A stretch of 54,440 nt of DNA from Phycisphaerales bacterium (GCA_023135165.1 JAGLTS010000010.1:1-54440), one strand, 5' to 3'; counted from the stretch's first letter, positions 16,733-26,200 are shown. Notes: generated by a model from the letters alone, not told the origin. A program made the numbers and translations.

Positions 16733-16816
16733 CCCGAGTCGGTCAACACGTTCGTGGGCCGGGAACAGATCATCGGTCTGCTTGAGGATGCCGGCTTTGT
16801 GAGCGTCACGCATCGC
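16733..16816 (+). pseudogene. Duplicated menG 3-prime fragment (repeat copy 2)
   Basis: This is the second copy of the 84-base menG segment (81 of 84 identical to 16466-16549). It begins 6 bases after the palindrome and loses similarity after CATCGC, so the last 15 MenG codons are missing. An open frame runs through it to about 16897 without a start signal. It is a non-functional remnant. The rest of 16817-17070 holds nothing I recognise apart from the ribosome-binding site of the next gene. Confidence 0.85.
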
Positions 16817-17070
16817 GCCGGGCGGATCGTGCGAAGGCTTATCGGTCGACCGTCTCGCGATTGTGCCAATAAAAACACGGTTCACGGCATCCCGTGACCT
16901 GTTTTCCCGGGCGTGTCGAGCCGGCTGCGAACATCATGCTTGCCGCGGCGATGGAACGATCAATTGCACGGAATCCTGATGCCCTGAATCGAACCGCGCC
17001 TCGGAGCTGCGTCGCCGCCGCCTTCGTGTCCACGGCGCCTTCCGGTGCGGCTGACGAAAGAAGGAGTGCT

Positions 17071-17775
17071 GTGAACATTGAACTGATGATTGAACGTCTC
17101 TTCCAGTACCTCGTTTGTGGCGACCGGGCCGGCTCTCGACAGATCGTGGATGAGACCATCCAAGCGGAGCTCCCACCCGAGGAACTTGTCACGAGCGTCG
17201 CCTGGCCATGCTACGACCTGATCGATCGCCTCCACCGCGCCGATCAGATCAGCCGATTGGCGCATCACCTCGGAACGCGATTGCTCCGTTCCATCGTCGA
17301 TCAGGCGGCGCTTCGCTATGAACGAAAACCGGATCGGAACAGAACGGTCTTCGCCATCTGCGGACCCACCGACGCGGATGAGCTTGGCGCACAGATCGCC
17401 GTGGACTTGATCGAAGCGGACGGCTACACGATGACCTTCGCCGGCGGCGGCATCGCCAATGACGAGGTCCTCGCACAGCTTGGTGAGACGCAGCCGGACG
17501 TTCTGCTCGTCTTCGCCTCAGCCCCCTGCGACCTTCCCGGCATTCGGCGACTGATCGATACGATCCGCGAGATTGGAACGTGCGGCGACGTGCAAGTTGT
17601 CGTGGGCGGCGGCGTCTTCAACCGGGCGGATGGACTCGCCGAGGAGATCGGCGCCGACCTGTGGGCGAACGATCCAATTCGACTGCTCCGGTGCATGGCC
17701 GAGCAGCCCGATCGACGCGCCGCCGACGATCAGCGCACGGTCGGCCTGCGCCGAAAGCGCGCGGACGCCGCATAG
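17071..17775 (+). CDS. Cobalamin-binding-fold protein (B12-binding_2 plus B12-binding domains), axial His replaced
   Basis: This 234-residue soluble protein has an N-terminal helical cap domain (about 1-85, LIERLFQYLVCGDRAGSRQIV onward) like that of methionine synthase, followed by a Rossmann-type B12 domain (about 90-215). The DxHxxG motif that normally provides the lower axial His reads DADELG, so the His is Asp. GGGIANDEVLAQL, LLVFASAPCD and VVVGGGVFNRADGLAEEIGAD align with the rest of the fold. It may bind cobalamin without His ligation, or another ligand, or work as a sensor. The start is GTG 17071 after AAGGAG (17061-17066). The frame is open back to 16894 without domain similarity. A terminator follows. 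Confidence 0.75.
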   Translation: MNIELMIERLFQYLVCGDRAGSRQIVDETIQAELPPEELVTSVAWPCYDLIDRLHRADQISRLAHHLGTRLLRSIVDQAALRYERKPDRNRTVFAICGPTDADELGAQIAVDLIEADGYTMTFAGGGIANDEVLAQLGETQPDVLLVFASAPCDLPGIRRLIDTIREIGTCGDVQVVVGGGVFNRADGLAEEIGADLWANDPIRLLRCMAEQPDRRAADDQRTVGLRRKRADAA

Positions 17776-17810
17776 GCGGACTCCGGTTCAGTCGAGAACG
17801 ACATCAACAG

Positions 17811-17840
17811 AAGGCCCAGGAGCCGATTCCTGGGCCTTTT
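17811..17840 (+). terminator. Intrinsic terminator after the cobalamin-fold gene
   Basis: A perfect 11-bp stem (17811-17821 with 17828-17838, core GGCCCAGGA) and a 6-nt loop are followed by TT and CGCG. It lies 36 bases after the gene's stop and 37 bases beyond the stop of the convergent histidine kinase gene, so it may serve both. The T-run is better on the plus strand. Confidence 0.8.
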
Positions 17841-17876
17841 CGCGTCTTGCGACCAAGTTGACTGCGATCTCGCCTG

Positions 17877-19574
17877 CTACAGCCCGCCGATGCCGTCCTG
17901 ATCCGCGGAGCCGGGCGTCGTCGTCTCAGCGGGGTCCAGGCCGTGGCTGACCGATGTGGGAAGCACCAGCGTGAAGATCGTCCCATCCTGTTCCGATGAG
18001 CGTGATGCGATCGATCCGCTGTGTTCTTCGATGATTTTCTTCGTGACTGCGAGCCCCAGCCCGGTGCCTCGGATTCCCTTCGTGGAATAAAATGCCTCGA
18101 AGATCCGCGGCATCTGATCGGGCGCGATGCCTGACCCGTTGTCCGCGACGATGATTCGCGCGAGGGCGGGCGTCTTGCCACCCTCTCGCATCGCCTCCGC
18201 CGCCTCGTACTCGCTGCGCAGCGTGATGATGCCCGTCTTCGCATCCACGCTTTGAAGCGCATTGGTGAGCAGGTTCATGATCGCCTGATGCATCGCATTC
18301 GGGTCCATCGGGATCGGCGGCATGTCCGGGTCGGCATCGACGATCAGCGCAACACCCTTGCGGTCGCATTGCGCTTTGATCAGCTCCGCGCACTCCTCCA
18401 TGAGCGGACGAGGTTTGGTTAGTTCGATCTCAAGCGGTGTCCGTTTGGTAAACGCAAGCATGTTCATCGTGAGCGAGTAGATGCGGTCCAGATTGCGGCT
18501 GAGCACATCCCACCCGCCGCGTGCGAGTCGGAGATCCTCCTTCTTGATTCCCATTTCGAGGACATCCGCGCCGCCTCGCAGCCCTTGCAGGATGTTCTTG
18601 ATCGAGTGACTCAGGCTCGCCACCGTCTCACCCACCGCGGCAAGACGCTCCGTCCTGATCTGGGCCTGGTACATCTCCGCGTTCTGCAGCGCGAGGCCCG
18701 TGTGTTGCCCGATCGCCGTGAGCAGCGCAAGTTGAGCTTCGCTGTAGGCGTTACTTCGCACGGCGGTGTCGATGTACAGCACGCCGAAGACGTGCTTGTA
18801 GAACTGAATCGGCACGCAGATCGCCGATCGCGTCGGCAGGGCGTCGATCGAATCGCTCCCGGCGAAACGCGCGTCGGTCCGCGCATTGGTGCAGAGCACA
18901 CCCTCACGCTTGCCGATCACGTGACGAACGATCGTTCGACTGACACGGATCTTCTCGCTCTTGGGCCCGTCCGCCATCTTGCGATGGCGCACGACGGCAG
19001 GCTGCGGGTCGTTCCTGCCCGAGCCGAGCAACAGGACGAACCCGCGATCGGGCAGAAACTCGTCAAACACCAGGTCGAGCACCTTCTTGAGCAGCGACTG
19101 GCGATCGTACACGTGCGTGGTGAGTTGCGTCAGCCGGTACACGATGCGCAGTTGATCGAGCGCATCGGCCTCGGGCTGCTCGGTGGGCAAGAACGCCGAA
19201 TCGTCGCCCGTGGCTTGCGTCTTCTCGACCTCGCTCTCGATGCGGTCAGGATGCAACAGCTCGATCAGCCGACGATCGCCCACGTCAGGCGCAATCTGAC
19301 CACAGAGGAACAGTGTCGATCCGGTGCGGATGTGATCGCCCGGCGTCACCCGCGTACGCTCGGTGATCCGCGTGCCGTTGACGTATGTGCCGTTGGAGGA
19401 GTCAAGGTCGCTGATGAACCACCGACCGTCGTCTGGGGTCAGCTCGGCGTGCCTGCGCGAGATGGATGGATCGCTGGTGCGCAGCGCTTCGCTGGACCGC
19501 CCGATGAGGCTCGGTTCGGTGAGCTCAAAGCGCTTGCCCTTGTCGGGCCCGCTGATGATCGTGAGAACGAGCAT
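17877..19574 (-). CDS. FHA-GAF sensor histidine kinase
   Basis: This is a 565-residue soluble kinase with no membrane segment. Domains in order are FHA (about 1-95, with IGRSSE, SISRRHAEL and SSNGTYVNG, a phosphothreonine-binding site), GAF (about 155-300), HisKA with phospho-acceptor H323 in SLSHSIKN, and an HATPase with N-box N434-LLTN438, G1 DNGSGI (478-483) and G2 GTGLGL (503-508). It senses a cytoplasmic signal through GAF, and the FHA domain probably tethers it to a Ser/Thr kinase product. No response regulator is adjacent, so it is an orphan kinase. I start at ATG 19574; the longer frame to 19718 lacks similarity. A TATCCT hexamer lies 6 nt before the ATG. Confidence 0.9.
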   Translation of the reverse strand: MLVLTIISGPDKGKRFELTEPSLIGRSSEALRTSDPSISRRHAELTPDDGRWFISDLDSSNGTYVNGTRITERTRVTPGDHIRTGSTLFLCGQIAPDVGDRRLIELLHPDRIESEVEKTQATGDDSAFLPTEQPEADALDQLRIVYRLTQLTTHVYDRQSLLKKVLDLVFDEFLPDRGFVLLLGSGRNDPQPAVVRHRKMADGPKSEKIRVSRTIVRHVIGKREGVLCTNARTDARFAGSDSIDALPTRSAICVPIQFYKHVFGVLYIDTAVRSNAYSEAQLALLTAIGQHTGLALQNAEMYQAQIRTERLAAVGETVASLSHSIKNILQGLRGGADVLEMGIKKEDLRLARGGWDVLSRNLDRIYSLTMNMLAFTKRTPLEIELTKPRPLMEECAELIKAQCDRKGVALIVDADPDMPPIPMDPNAMHQAIMNLLTNALQSVDAKTGIITLRSEYEAAEAMREGGKTPALARIIVADNGSGIAPDQMPRIFEAFYSTKGIRGTGLGLAVTKKIIEEHSGSIASRSSEQDGTIFTLVLPTSVSHGLDPAETTTPGSADQDGIGGL

Positions 19575-19586
19575 GGCTACAGGATA
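19575..19586 (-). promoter_or_regulatory. Candidate leaderless -10 element for the histidine kinase gene
   Basis: TATCCT on the minus strand (19586 to 19581) is followed by exactly 6 nt and the ATG at 19574. No Shine-Dalgarno site or clear -35 is present. Immediately upstream is a stretch of short imperfect repeats of GAGATT-type sequence (19601-19626). Confidence 0.5.
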
Positions 19587-19767
19587 GGCGGTGCTGCGGG
19601 ATTTGAGACTTGAGATTCGAGATTTGCGCGGCGAGCGGGCACCCATCCCGGAGTTAGCCGTGGAATTGACGGTGAAACAACCAGCCTGCCGATCCGTTCG
19701 TATAGTGGCTGTCGTCAACGGTCGATCCCAGGGAATCGCCTCGCTGCTCGTGAATTGGAGACATGAC

Positions 19768-22700
19768 GTGACACGTGTTCGCCAGTTGTTAGGATTTGCC
19801 GGCAGAGCTGCCCAGCCGATGCGTCGATCCGGTCAGCCTTGGTGTGAGCCGCTCGAATCACGCCGGCTCCTCGCTGCCAGTTTCGACACAGCCATCTCGC
19901 TCACCGCAGGCACGGAGCCGCAGATGGTCGTCTTCGGCGACTTCAACGGCGACGGCGCGCCCGACCTGGCCATTCCGGGACGAGGCGATGTCGCGATCCT
20001 GCTGGGCGGCGGCGACGGATCGTTTGGCGATGCACATTTCTACACCTTCGGCGAGGGTACGGGATACGCTGCGGTCGGCGATCTGGATGGCAACGGCGAT
20101 CTGGATCTCGCCATCGCGGAAGGCAGCGCCGCTGCCACCTCGATCCTCCTTGGGGCGGGTGACGGATCGTTCGGCGATCCGACCGTGCTCGATGCCGGAG
20201 TGCAGCCGACCTCCGCGGTCACCGCTGACTTGGACAACGACGGCAACCTCGATCTCGCGGTCGTCAACCTCTTCTCAAGCGACGTGTCGATCTTCCTCGG
20301 TAACGGCGACGGCTCGTTCGGTGATGCGGTCAGCTTCGCGGCGGGCAGTTTCCCCACATCGGTCACGGCGGCGGACTTCGACAGCGACGGCCTGATCGAC
20401 TTGGCGATCAGCAGCCTCGGCTTCGGGTCGGGCAGCGCGGTGCGCCTGCTCCGCAACCTCGGCGCGGGCTTCTTCCAGACCACAACGAGCCTGACGGTCG
20501 GAGGCCAACCGCAGCAGATCACATCAGGCGATCTCAACGGTGACGGCTTCACCGACATCGTCACCGCAAACCAGACCACCGAGGATCTCTCCGTCCTCCT
20601 GGGCAACGGCGACGGCACATTCAACCCGACCGTCGGCTACAGCGCGGGCTTTTCACTGCTCGGCGTCGCGCTCGCCGACCTGGATCTCGACGGCAACCTC
20701 GACGCACTGGCGATCAACAGCGATTCAAACGGTCAACTTTTCACGTTCATCAACGACGGCGACGGCGTGTTCGGCAACATGACGACGTTCAGCGTCGCAT
20801 CCAGGCCGCAGTCCGTCGCCGCGGCGGATGTGGATGGGGATGGCGATCCCGATGTCGTCGTCGTCGGCCAGACCGAAGTTGCGCTCCTGATCAACCTCGC
20901 CGTCACCGAGGGCACGACCGTCCCCGCAAGGCCCGACCTCGTCGCGGGAAGCGACTCAGGCTCGCTCAGCAGCGACGACGTCACGCGATTCAACAACGGC
21001 GCGGGCCAGCCGCTGACGTTCACCGTCTCCGGCGTGACAAGCGGCGCGACCATCAAGCTCTTCGCGGACGGCATACAGATCGGCGAGGCGGCCGCCGCGG
21101 GCACCAGCGTCACGATCGTCACGGACGGCACGACGCTCCTCGCCGACGGCGATCACGTGATCACCGCGACTTCCACCGTCGATAGCGAGGAATCCGACCC
21201 ATCGGATGCGCTCACGGTCACCATTGATTCCACCGCGCCACTGTTCACATCGTCCGCCATCACCACAGCGACGCTCGGCGAACAGTACAGCTACAACGCG
21301 CAGACGGATGAAGAAGGCGCAAACGGATTCATCTACACGCTGCTCACCGCCCCGGACGGTATGACGATCAACGTCGAAACCGGCTCCATCACCTGGACGC
21401 CCACCGAAGACCAACTCGGGACGACCGGAGTCTCCGTCCGCGCCACCGATCTTGCGGGCAATATCGCCGACCAGACATTCGGCGTCACCGTCACGACGGG
21501 GAGCGGCTCAACGTTCGAACCTGCCGACCGCGAGCAGTACATGCTTGAGTTGGTCAATCGTATGCGCATGAACCCTGCGGAGGAGATTGATCTTCTGCTC
21601 GACTCAGGCGATGTGAACGTTGCCGCGGCGCTGCTTGCGTTCGGCGTCGATATCGACGTGCTGCGTACGCAGTGGGAAGACCTCACCGCAGCGCCGCCCG
21701 TGGCGTGGAACGAATCACTTTACAACGCGGCTGTCAAACACAGCGAACTGATGCGCGACCTCGATGAGCAGTCGCATCAGCTTCCCGGCGAAGTCCCGCT
21801 CGGCCAGCGCGTCATCGCTGAGGGATATGACTACACCGTCGTCGGCGAGAACGTTTACGCCTTCGGCCAGAGCATCTTCCACAGCCACGCAGCATTCGCC
21901 ATCGACTGGGGCAATGAGCCGAACGGCATCCAGGACCCACCCGGACATCGCATCACCATCATGAACACCGCGTTCCGTGAGATCGGGATCGGCATCGTCG
22001 ATGGGATCTCCGGCAACTCGACCGGCCCGCTTATCATCACACAGGACTATGGCAATCGCGCCGACCTCGGCGATTCCTATCTGCTCGGCGTCGTCTTCAC
22101 CGATGCGGACCGCGACCAAGCGTATGACGAGGGCGAAGGCATCGGCGGGGCGATCGTGCGAGCCGTCGGCGATACGGGCACATTCACCACGACGAGTATG
22201 GCGGCGGGCGGATACCAGATGCAACTCCCCGCCGGCGAATACACCGTCACATTCACCGGCGATGCGTTCAGCACCGCGATCGTTCAGACGATCACCGTCG
22301 GCGCTGACAATGTGAAACTCGATACGATCACGCCGCCCGCTGCACCGATCGCACCGGATCTCGTCACTGCATATGACACCGGGCAGAGCAACACCGATGA
22401 CATCACATCCCTCGCCGGCGTCGCGGATGGCGAACTCCAGTTCATCGTCTCGGGCGTTTCCGTCGATGCCATCGTCAAGCTCTATGCAGGCGGCACACTC
22501 ATCGGCCAGGCGACCGCAACCGCGGGAACCGTTCTGATCACAGCGGAAGGAACAGCGGCGCTCGCTGACGGCACATACGACATCACGGCCGTCCAAACGC
22601 TCGACGCCCTCGATAGCGCCGCCTCCGAAGTGCTCACGATCGTCATCGACTCCACCGCTCCCACTTTCACAGGCGCTCCGATCGACACCGGCGCCGCTGC

Positions 22701-24576
22701 GCAACCGTACACCTACGATGCACAGACCGACGAGGAAGGTGACGTCGGCCACCTCTACGAACTTGTCCGCCGTCCCAAGGGTATGACGATCGACATAGAC
22801 ACGGGCATCGTCATCTGGAACCCCGCTGCGAACCAGGTCGGCGATCACGATGTCACCATCGGCGCGACCGACCTTGCAGGCAACACGACCGAACAGGCGT
22901 ACGTGCTCTCGATCAGCGATGTCGCTACATCCGGCCCGGATCTCTTCCCGACAATCGCCGACCCGCAGCTCTTCAGCACGTTCGTTCCCGGCGATCGCCC
23001 ACGCCTCACCGTCTCGATCCGGAACCTCGGCGATCTCAAGGCGGATGGCAAGATCACGGTCAAGTTCTATCTCTCCGCTGACGCGACGCTCGACGCCAGC
23101 GATGTGCAGGTGGCGCAAGTTGACGACCGCCGAGTGAGGATCAGGACCGGCCGATCGGCGCGAATCTCGGCGCGGTTCCTCGTCGAGGATACGCTTCCGG
23201 TCGGCACGTACTATGTGATCGCTGATGTCGACACGACCGACGTTATCGCGGAGGTGAACGAGGGCAACAATGTTGCGGTCTCGGATGCCGAGCACGAACT
23301 CGTCTGGGCGTTCGGCAACGTCGACGGACGACAAAATGTGGCGATGCTGGTCCACGACGATGCGGGCGCGCTCGTTCGATTCACGTTGCGCGGCGCCGGC
23401 CGGGGTGACATGACCGGCGGATCGAGCTTCACACAACTGTCGCTGACAGGCACTGATGAAACGACCGTTGTCGCGGTGAATCCGCAAGGCCGAGGGGTTA
23501 TCACAACACTTGTCGATGTCGTCGGCGACGGCTCCGTGTGGGCATTCTCCGCGGCGAACGTCAACCTCGGCGGAGACTTCACACTTGCGGGAGGCATCGC
23601 AAGACTGCAACTGCGCGATGCGACCGCAGGCAGCACGGTGACGCTCGGCTCGCTCGCGGATGCCGCTGCACAAGCGAACGTCACGCTTCATGATGTCGCC
23701 GACCTCAGCCTGACGAGCGAGATGCTCCTGGGCAAGGTAACCGTCGCGCGTTGGCTTGACACGGATGCAACGCCCGACACGATCACAGCGCCCGCGATGA
23801 CGCACCTGATTGTCCGAGGCGACCGCCGGGTTGGAATCCCAGGTGATTCGCAGGTCGGGCTTGACCTTGCGGGGCGAGCCGGAGTCGAGTTCACCATCAT
23901 CCAGGCGCGCATCTCCGGCGACGTGCTCGGCGGTACATGGGAGATCACGGGCACCGTCAAGCTCATCACGGGCGCATCGTTCGCCGGCGACTGGTCCGCG
24001 GACATCGACGGCACGCTGCGGAAGATCACCGCCAAGGAGAATTTCGCAGGCACGCTCGACGCGACCATCGTCGAATCCATGCGCGTCGGCGCCGATCTTG
24101 ACGGGGCGACGATCACGCTCACACAAGGCATTGATCCCGAACTGTTCGCGCTCCGGAGGTTGACCGTCGCCGGTTGGATCACCGATTCGGTGCTGCGGTT
24201 CGCAGGCAATGTGAAGACGATTATCGCCCGCGCAGCACGCGATTCACTCATCTTCGCAGGTGTCGATGCGGACGTTACAACGCTTCCCGATCCGGCGACC
24301 GACTTCACGACGGAGGCTGGGATCGAGTCGATTCGTTTCCGAGGCCTGCGCGATGAACCGTTCTCGTTCATCAACACCAACATCGCAGCCTACGCGCTCG
24401 GCCGAGTCTCGTACGTGTATGCCCAGACCGACAACGGCGGCACGCAGTTCGGCTTGGCGGCGAACTCGCTGCGACGACTCCGGTATAAGGATGCTCGTGG
24501 AACGTTCCGTTGGCCGAATCGAAACGAGCCGGACGGCCCGGCGGATGACGGCGACCGCGTCACCCGTCTGGCGTGA
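19768..24576 (+). CDS. Large secreted multidomain protein: FG-GAP propeller, Ig-like, CAP and CARDB domains
   Basis: This protein of about 1602 residues has near its N terminus EPLESRRLLAA, close to the LEPR-XLL export-associated motif of planctomycetes. Seven FG-GAP/VCBS repeats follow (about 47-381, each with DxDxDGxxD calcium loops), predicting a propeller. Then come an Ig-like domain (389-487), a He_PIG-type domain (490-576), a CAP/SCP domain (584-764, with NRMRMNPAEE, HSELM and GENVY), an SdrD-B-like domain (767-850), a second Ig-like and He_PIG pair (857-1047), a CARDB domain (1052-1174) and a beta-rich C-terminal region (1175-1602). It is probably surface-attached or released and calcium-stabilised. 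GTG 19768 follows TGGAG; GTG 19750 is an alternative. Confidence 0.82.
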   Translation: MTRVRQLLGFAGRAAQPMRRSGQPWCEPLESRRLLAASFDTAISLTAGTEPQMVVFGDFNGDGAPDLAIPGRGDVAILLGGGDGSFGDAHFYTFGEGTGYAAVGDLDGNGDLDLAIAEGSAAATSILLGAGDGSFGDPTVLDAGVQPTSAVTADLDNDGNLDLAVVNLFSSDVSIFLGNGDGSFGDAVSFAAGSFPTSVTAADFDSDGLIDLAISSLGFGSGSAVRLLRNLGAGFFQTTTSLTVGGQPQQITSGDLNGDGFTDIVTANQTTEDLSVLLGNGDGTFNPTVGYSAGFSLLGVALADLDLDGNLDALAINSDSNGQLFTFINDGDGVFGNMTTFSVASRPQSVAAADVDGDGDPDVVVVGQTEVALLINLAVTEGTTVPARPDLVAGSDSGSLSSDDVTRFNNGAGQPLTFTVSGVTSGATIKLFADGIQIGEAAAAGTSVTIVTDGTTLLADGDHVITATSTVDSEESDPSDALTVTIDSTAPLFTSSAITTATLGEQYSYNAQTDEEGANGFIYTLLTAPDGMTINVETGSITWTPTEDQLGTTGVSVRATDLAGNIADQTFGVTVTTGSGSTFEPADREQYMLELVNRMRMNPAEEIDLLLDSGDVNVAAALLAFGVDIDVLRTQWEDLTAAPPVAWNESLYNAAVKHSELMRDLDEQSHQLPGEVPLGQRVIAEGYDYTVVGENVYAFGQSIFHSHAAFAIDWGNEPNGIQDPPGHRITIMNTAFREIGIGIVDGISGNSTGPLIITQDYGNRADLGDSYLLGVVFTDADRDQAYDEGEGIGGAIVRAVGDTGTFTTTSMAAGGYQMQLPAGEYTVTFTGDAFSTAIVQTITVGADNVKLDTITPPAAPIAPDLVTAYDTGQSNTDDITSLAGVADGELQFIVSGVSVDAIVKLYAGGTLIGQATATAGTVLITAEGTAALADGTYDITAVQTLDALDSAASEVLTIVIDSTAPTFTGAPIDTGAAAQPYTYDAQTDEEGDVGHLYELVRRPKGMTIDIDTGIVIWNPAANQVGDHDVTIGATDLAGNTTEQAYVLSISDVATSGPDLFPTIADPQLFSTFVPGDRPRLTVSIRNLGDLKADGKITVKFYLSADATLDASDVQVAQVDDRRVRIRTGRSARISARFLVEDTLPVGTYYVIADVDTTDVIAEVNEGNNVAVSDAEHELVWAFGNVDGRQNVAMLVHDDAGALVRFTLRGAGRGDMTGGSSFTQLSLTGTDETTVVAVNPQGRGVITTLVDVVGDGSVWAFSAANVNLGGDFTLAGGIARLQLRDATAGSTVTLGSLADAAAQANVTLHDVADLSLTSEMLLGKVTVARWLDTDATPDTITAPAMTHLIVRGDRRVGIPGDSQVGLDLAGRAGVEFTIIQARISGDVLGGTWEITGTVKLITGASFAGDWSADIDGTLRKITAKENFAGTLDATIVESMRVGADLDGATITLTQGIDPELFALRRLTVAGWITDSVLRFAGNVKTIIARAARDSLIFAGVDADVTTLPDPATDFTTEAGIESIRFRGLRDEPFSFINTNIAAYALGRVSYVYAQTDNGGTQFGLAANSLRRLRYKDARGTFRWPNRNEPDGPADDGDRVTRLA

Positions 24577-24586
24577 GGCGTGACCC

Positions 24587-26200
24587 ATGCCCCTTCGCCG
24601 CATCTTGTTGCTGATTCTCCTCGCCTGCATCGCGCGAGCGTGCCCCGCACAGGAGACAAGCGAACCGACGTTCTGGACGCTGCCAAGCGACGACGCGTCG
24701 ATCCGCACGGTGACTGTCCATGCTGTGGCAGGCCCGCTCTTCCGTGAGCGTGATCAGTGGGAGCAGAGCATCCGCCGACGCATTGCGCAGGCGAGCGATG
24801 TCTACAAGGGACAGTTCCGCATTCGCTTCGAGATCACGAACATCACGACGTGGGATGGTGTCGATGAACGCGCTGACCTCGGCTCGGCGTTCCAGGCGCT
24901 GTGGATGGATGTCGATCCCGGTGACGCCGACATCGTGATCGGCTTCCTCTACACCGGCCTGCTCAACCCACAGCAACTTGAGCGGGCCGACGCTGAGAAC
25001 CTCGGCCGAGCCGCGCCGTTCGGCCAGTATGTCATTGTCCGTGACATCCCGCACATCTCAACATACATGCGCGAGCGCACGCTCATCCATGAGATCGGCC
25101 ACCTCTTCGGCGCTCTGCACGCGCGCGAGCAGGACTCCGTGATGCACCGGTTCGTCCTCCCCGGCGACGCATTCCGGTTTGACGAGCGCAACGGCGAACG
25201 CATCTGGATAGCGCGCGGGCTGGATTTCACTCGCGGCGCAGCAGCGTTCGACTGGCACACCGAACATCGGCTGACAGCTCTCTATAAGGCGGATCACCGC
25301 AGTGATGAGCGGAATCCACTCGTCACCGCGCATCTGAATCTCGCTGCTCAATACACGCGGCGCGGGCTGAATCTCAGCGCGCTTCGCGCATGCGATCGCG
25401 CGCTCGCCATCGACGATGCGAACGCGCCTGCACACATCAACCGCGGCGTCGCCCTCGAAAAGCTCAAGAGGTTCAACGAGTCGGCGGATGCGTTCCGTGC
25501 GGCGTGCATCCATGACCCATCTTCCGATGCAGCGATGGCGCATCTCGGCGGCATGCTGCTTCGGATCGGGCAGCCAGACGAGGCGATCAACGCGCTGCGC
25601 GAAGCGATCCGCCTCAACTCGAAGAACGCGCCAGCTCACTATGTGCTGGGTCTCGCGCTGGCGGACAGGAGCGACGTTGCCGAGGCGCTGCGCGAATATG
25701 CAGCGGCTGTGGCGTCCGATCCGAGCTTCGCGTTTCGCCCGGTGCATCTGCCTGTGAGTGATGAAGAGCTCGCATCATTAATGACTGAGACCGAACAGGC
25801 GGTCGTTGACGATCCGGATGCCGCCGATGCGCATCTGACGCTCGGGCTACTGCACAGTCACATTGGCCGAACGGTCGATGGACTGATCGAGTTGGCGAGA
25901 GGGCTTGAGCTGGCCGGGGATCAGGGTGGCGCCGCGATGCTCCTGGCTCGCGCTGCGGAGTTGGATCAGGGCAATCCGGCGCTGCTTCACGCACGTGGTG
26001 AAGCGCTGCTTGCCGAGGGCGATTTCGACGGCGCTGCAGCGGTCTACCACAGGTGCATCGAGGCGGACCCTGCCGATGCACGCGCCTACCGGGGACTCGG
26101 CGATGCGCTCAAGGGCAAGGGCATGCTCGCCGCGGCGTTGCGGGCATACAACCGCGCACGCGACCTGTCAGCATCCGATGGGACTCCCAACACCCCGTAG
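24587..26200 (+). CDS. Secreted metzincin-type zinc protease with TPR domain
   Basis: This is a 537-residue protein with an N-terminal signal peptide (about 1-22). Residues 40-200 form a metzincin-like peptidase: the zinc motif is H168-E-I-G-H172-LF-G175-AL-H178 (HExxHxxGxxH) and DSVMH (M186) fits the Met-turn. From about 245 to 530 there are tetratricopeptide-type helical repeats, such as PAHINRGVALEKLKRFNESADAF, APAHYVLGLALADRSDVAEAL and ARAYRGLGDALKGKGMLAAAL. The TPR part probably binds a partner or substrate. It starts 10 bases after the giant exoprotein gene, so they are likely co-expressed, and that protein is a candidate substrate or partner (inference). Confidence 0.82.
   Translation: MPLRRILLLILLACIARACPAQETSEPTFWTLPSDDASIRTVTVHAVAGPLFRERDQWEQSIRRRIAQASDVYKGQFRIRFEITNITTWDGVDERADLGSAFQALWMDVDPGDADIVIGFLYTGLLNPQQLERADAENLGRAAPFGQYVIVRDIPHISTYMRERTLIHEIGHLFGALHAREQDSVMHRFVLPGDAFRFDERNGERIWIARGLDFTRGAAAFDWHTEHRLTALYKADHRSDERNPLVTAHLNLAAQYTRRGLNLSALRACDRALAIDDANAPAHINRGVALEKLKRFNESADAFRAACIHDPSSDAAMAHLGGMLLRIGQPDEAINALREAIRLNSKNAPAHYVLGLALADRSDVAEALREYAAAVASDPSFAFRPVHLPVSDEELASLMTETEQAVVDDPDAADAHLTLGLLHSHIGRTVDGLIELARGLELAGDQGGAAMLLARAAELDQGNPALLHARGEALLAEGDFDGAAAVYHRCIEADPADARAYRGLGDALKGKGMLAAALRAYNRARDLSASDGTPNTP

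Noticed and set aside
19666..19706. Promoter from TTGACG and TATAGT upstream of the exoprotein gene
   Set aside because: The hexamers are 29 bases apart, too far for a sigma70 promoter. TATAGT alone is possible but weak.
21715..24126. 803-codon open frame on the minus strand
   Set aside because: It is antisense to the FG-GAP/CAP exoprotein. Its composition (many Arg, Asp, Val, Gly) is that of a GC-rich shadow, and it shows no domain pattern.
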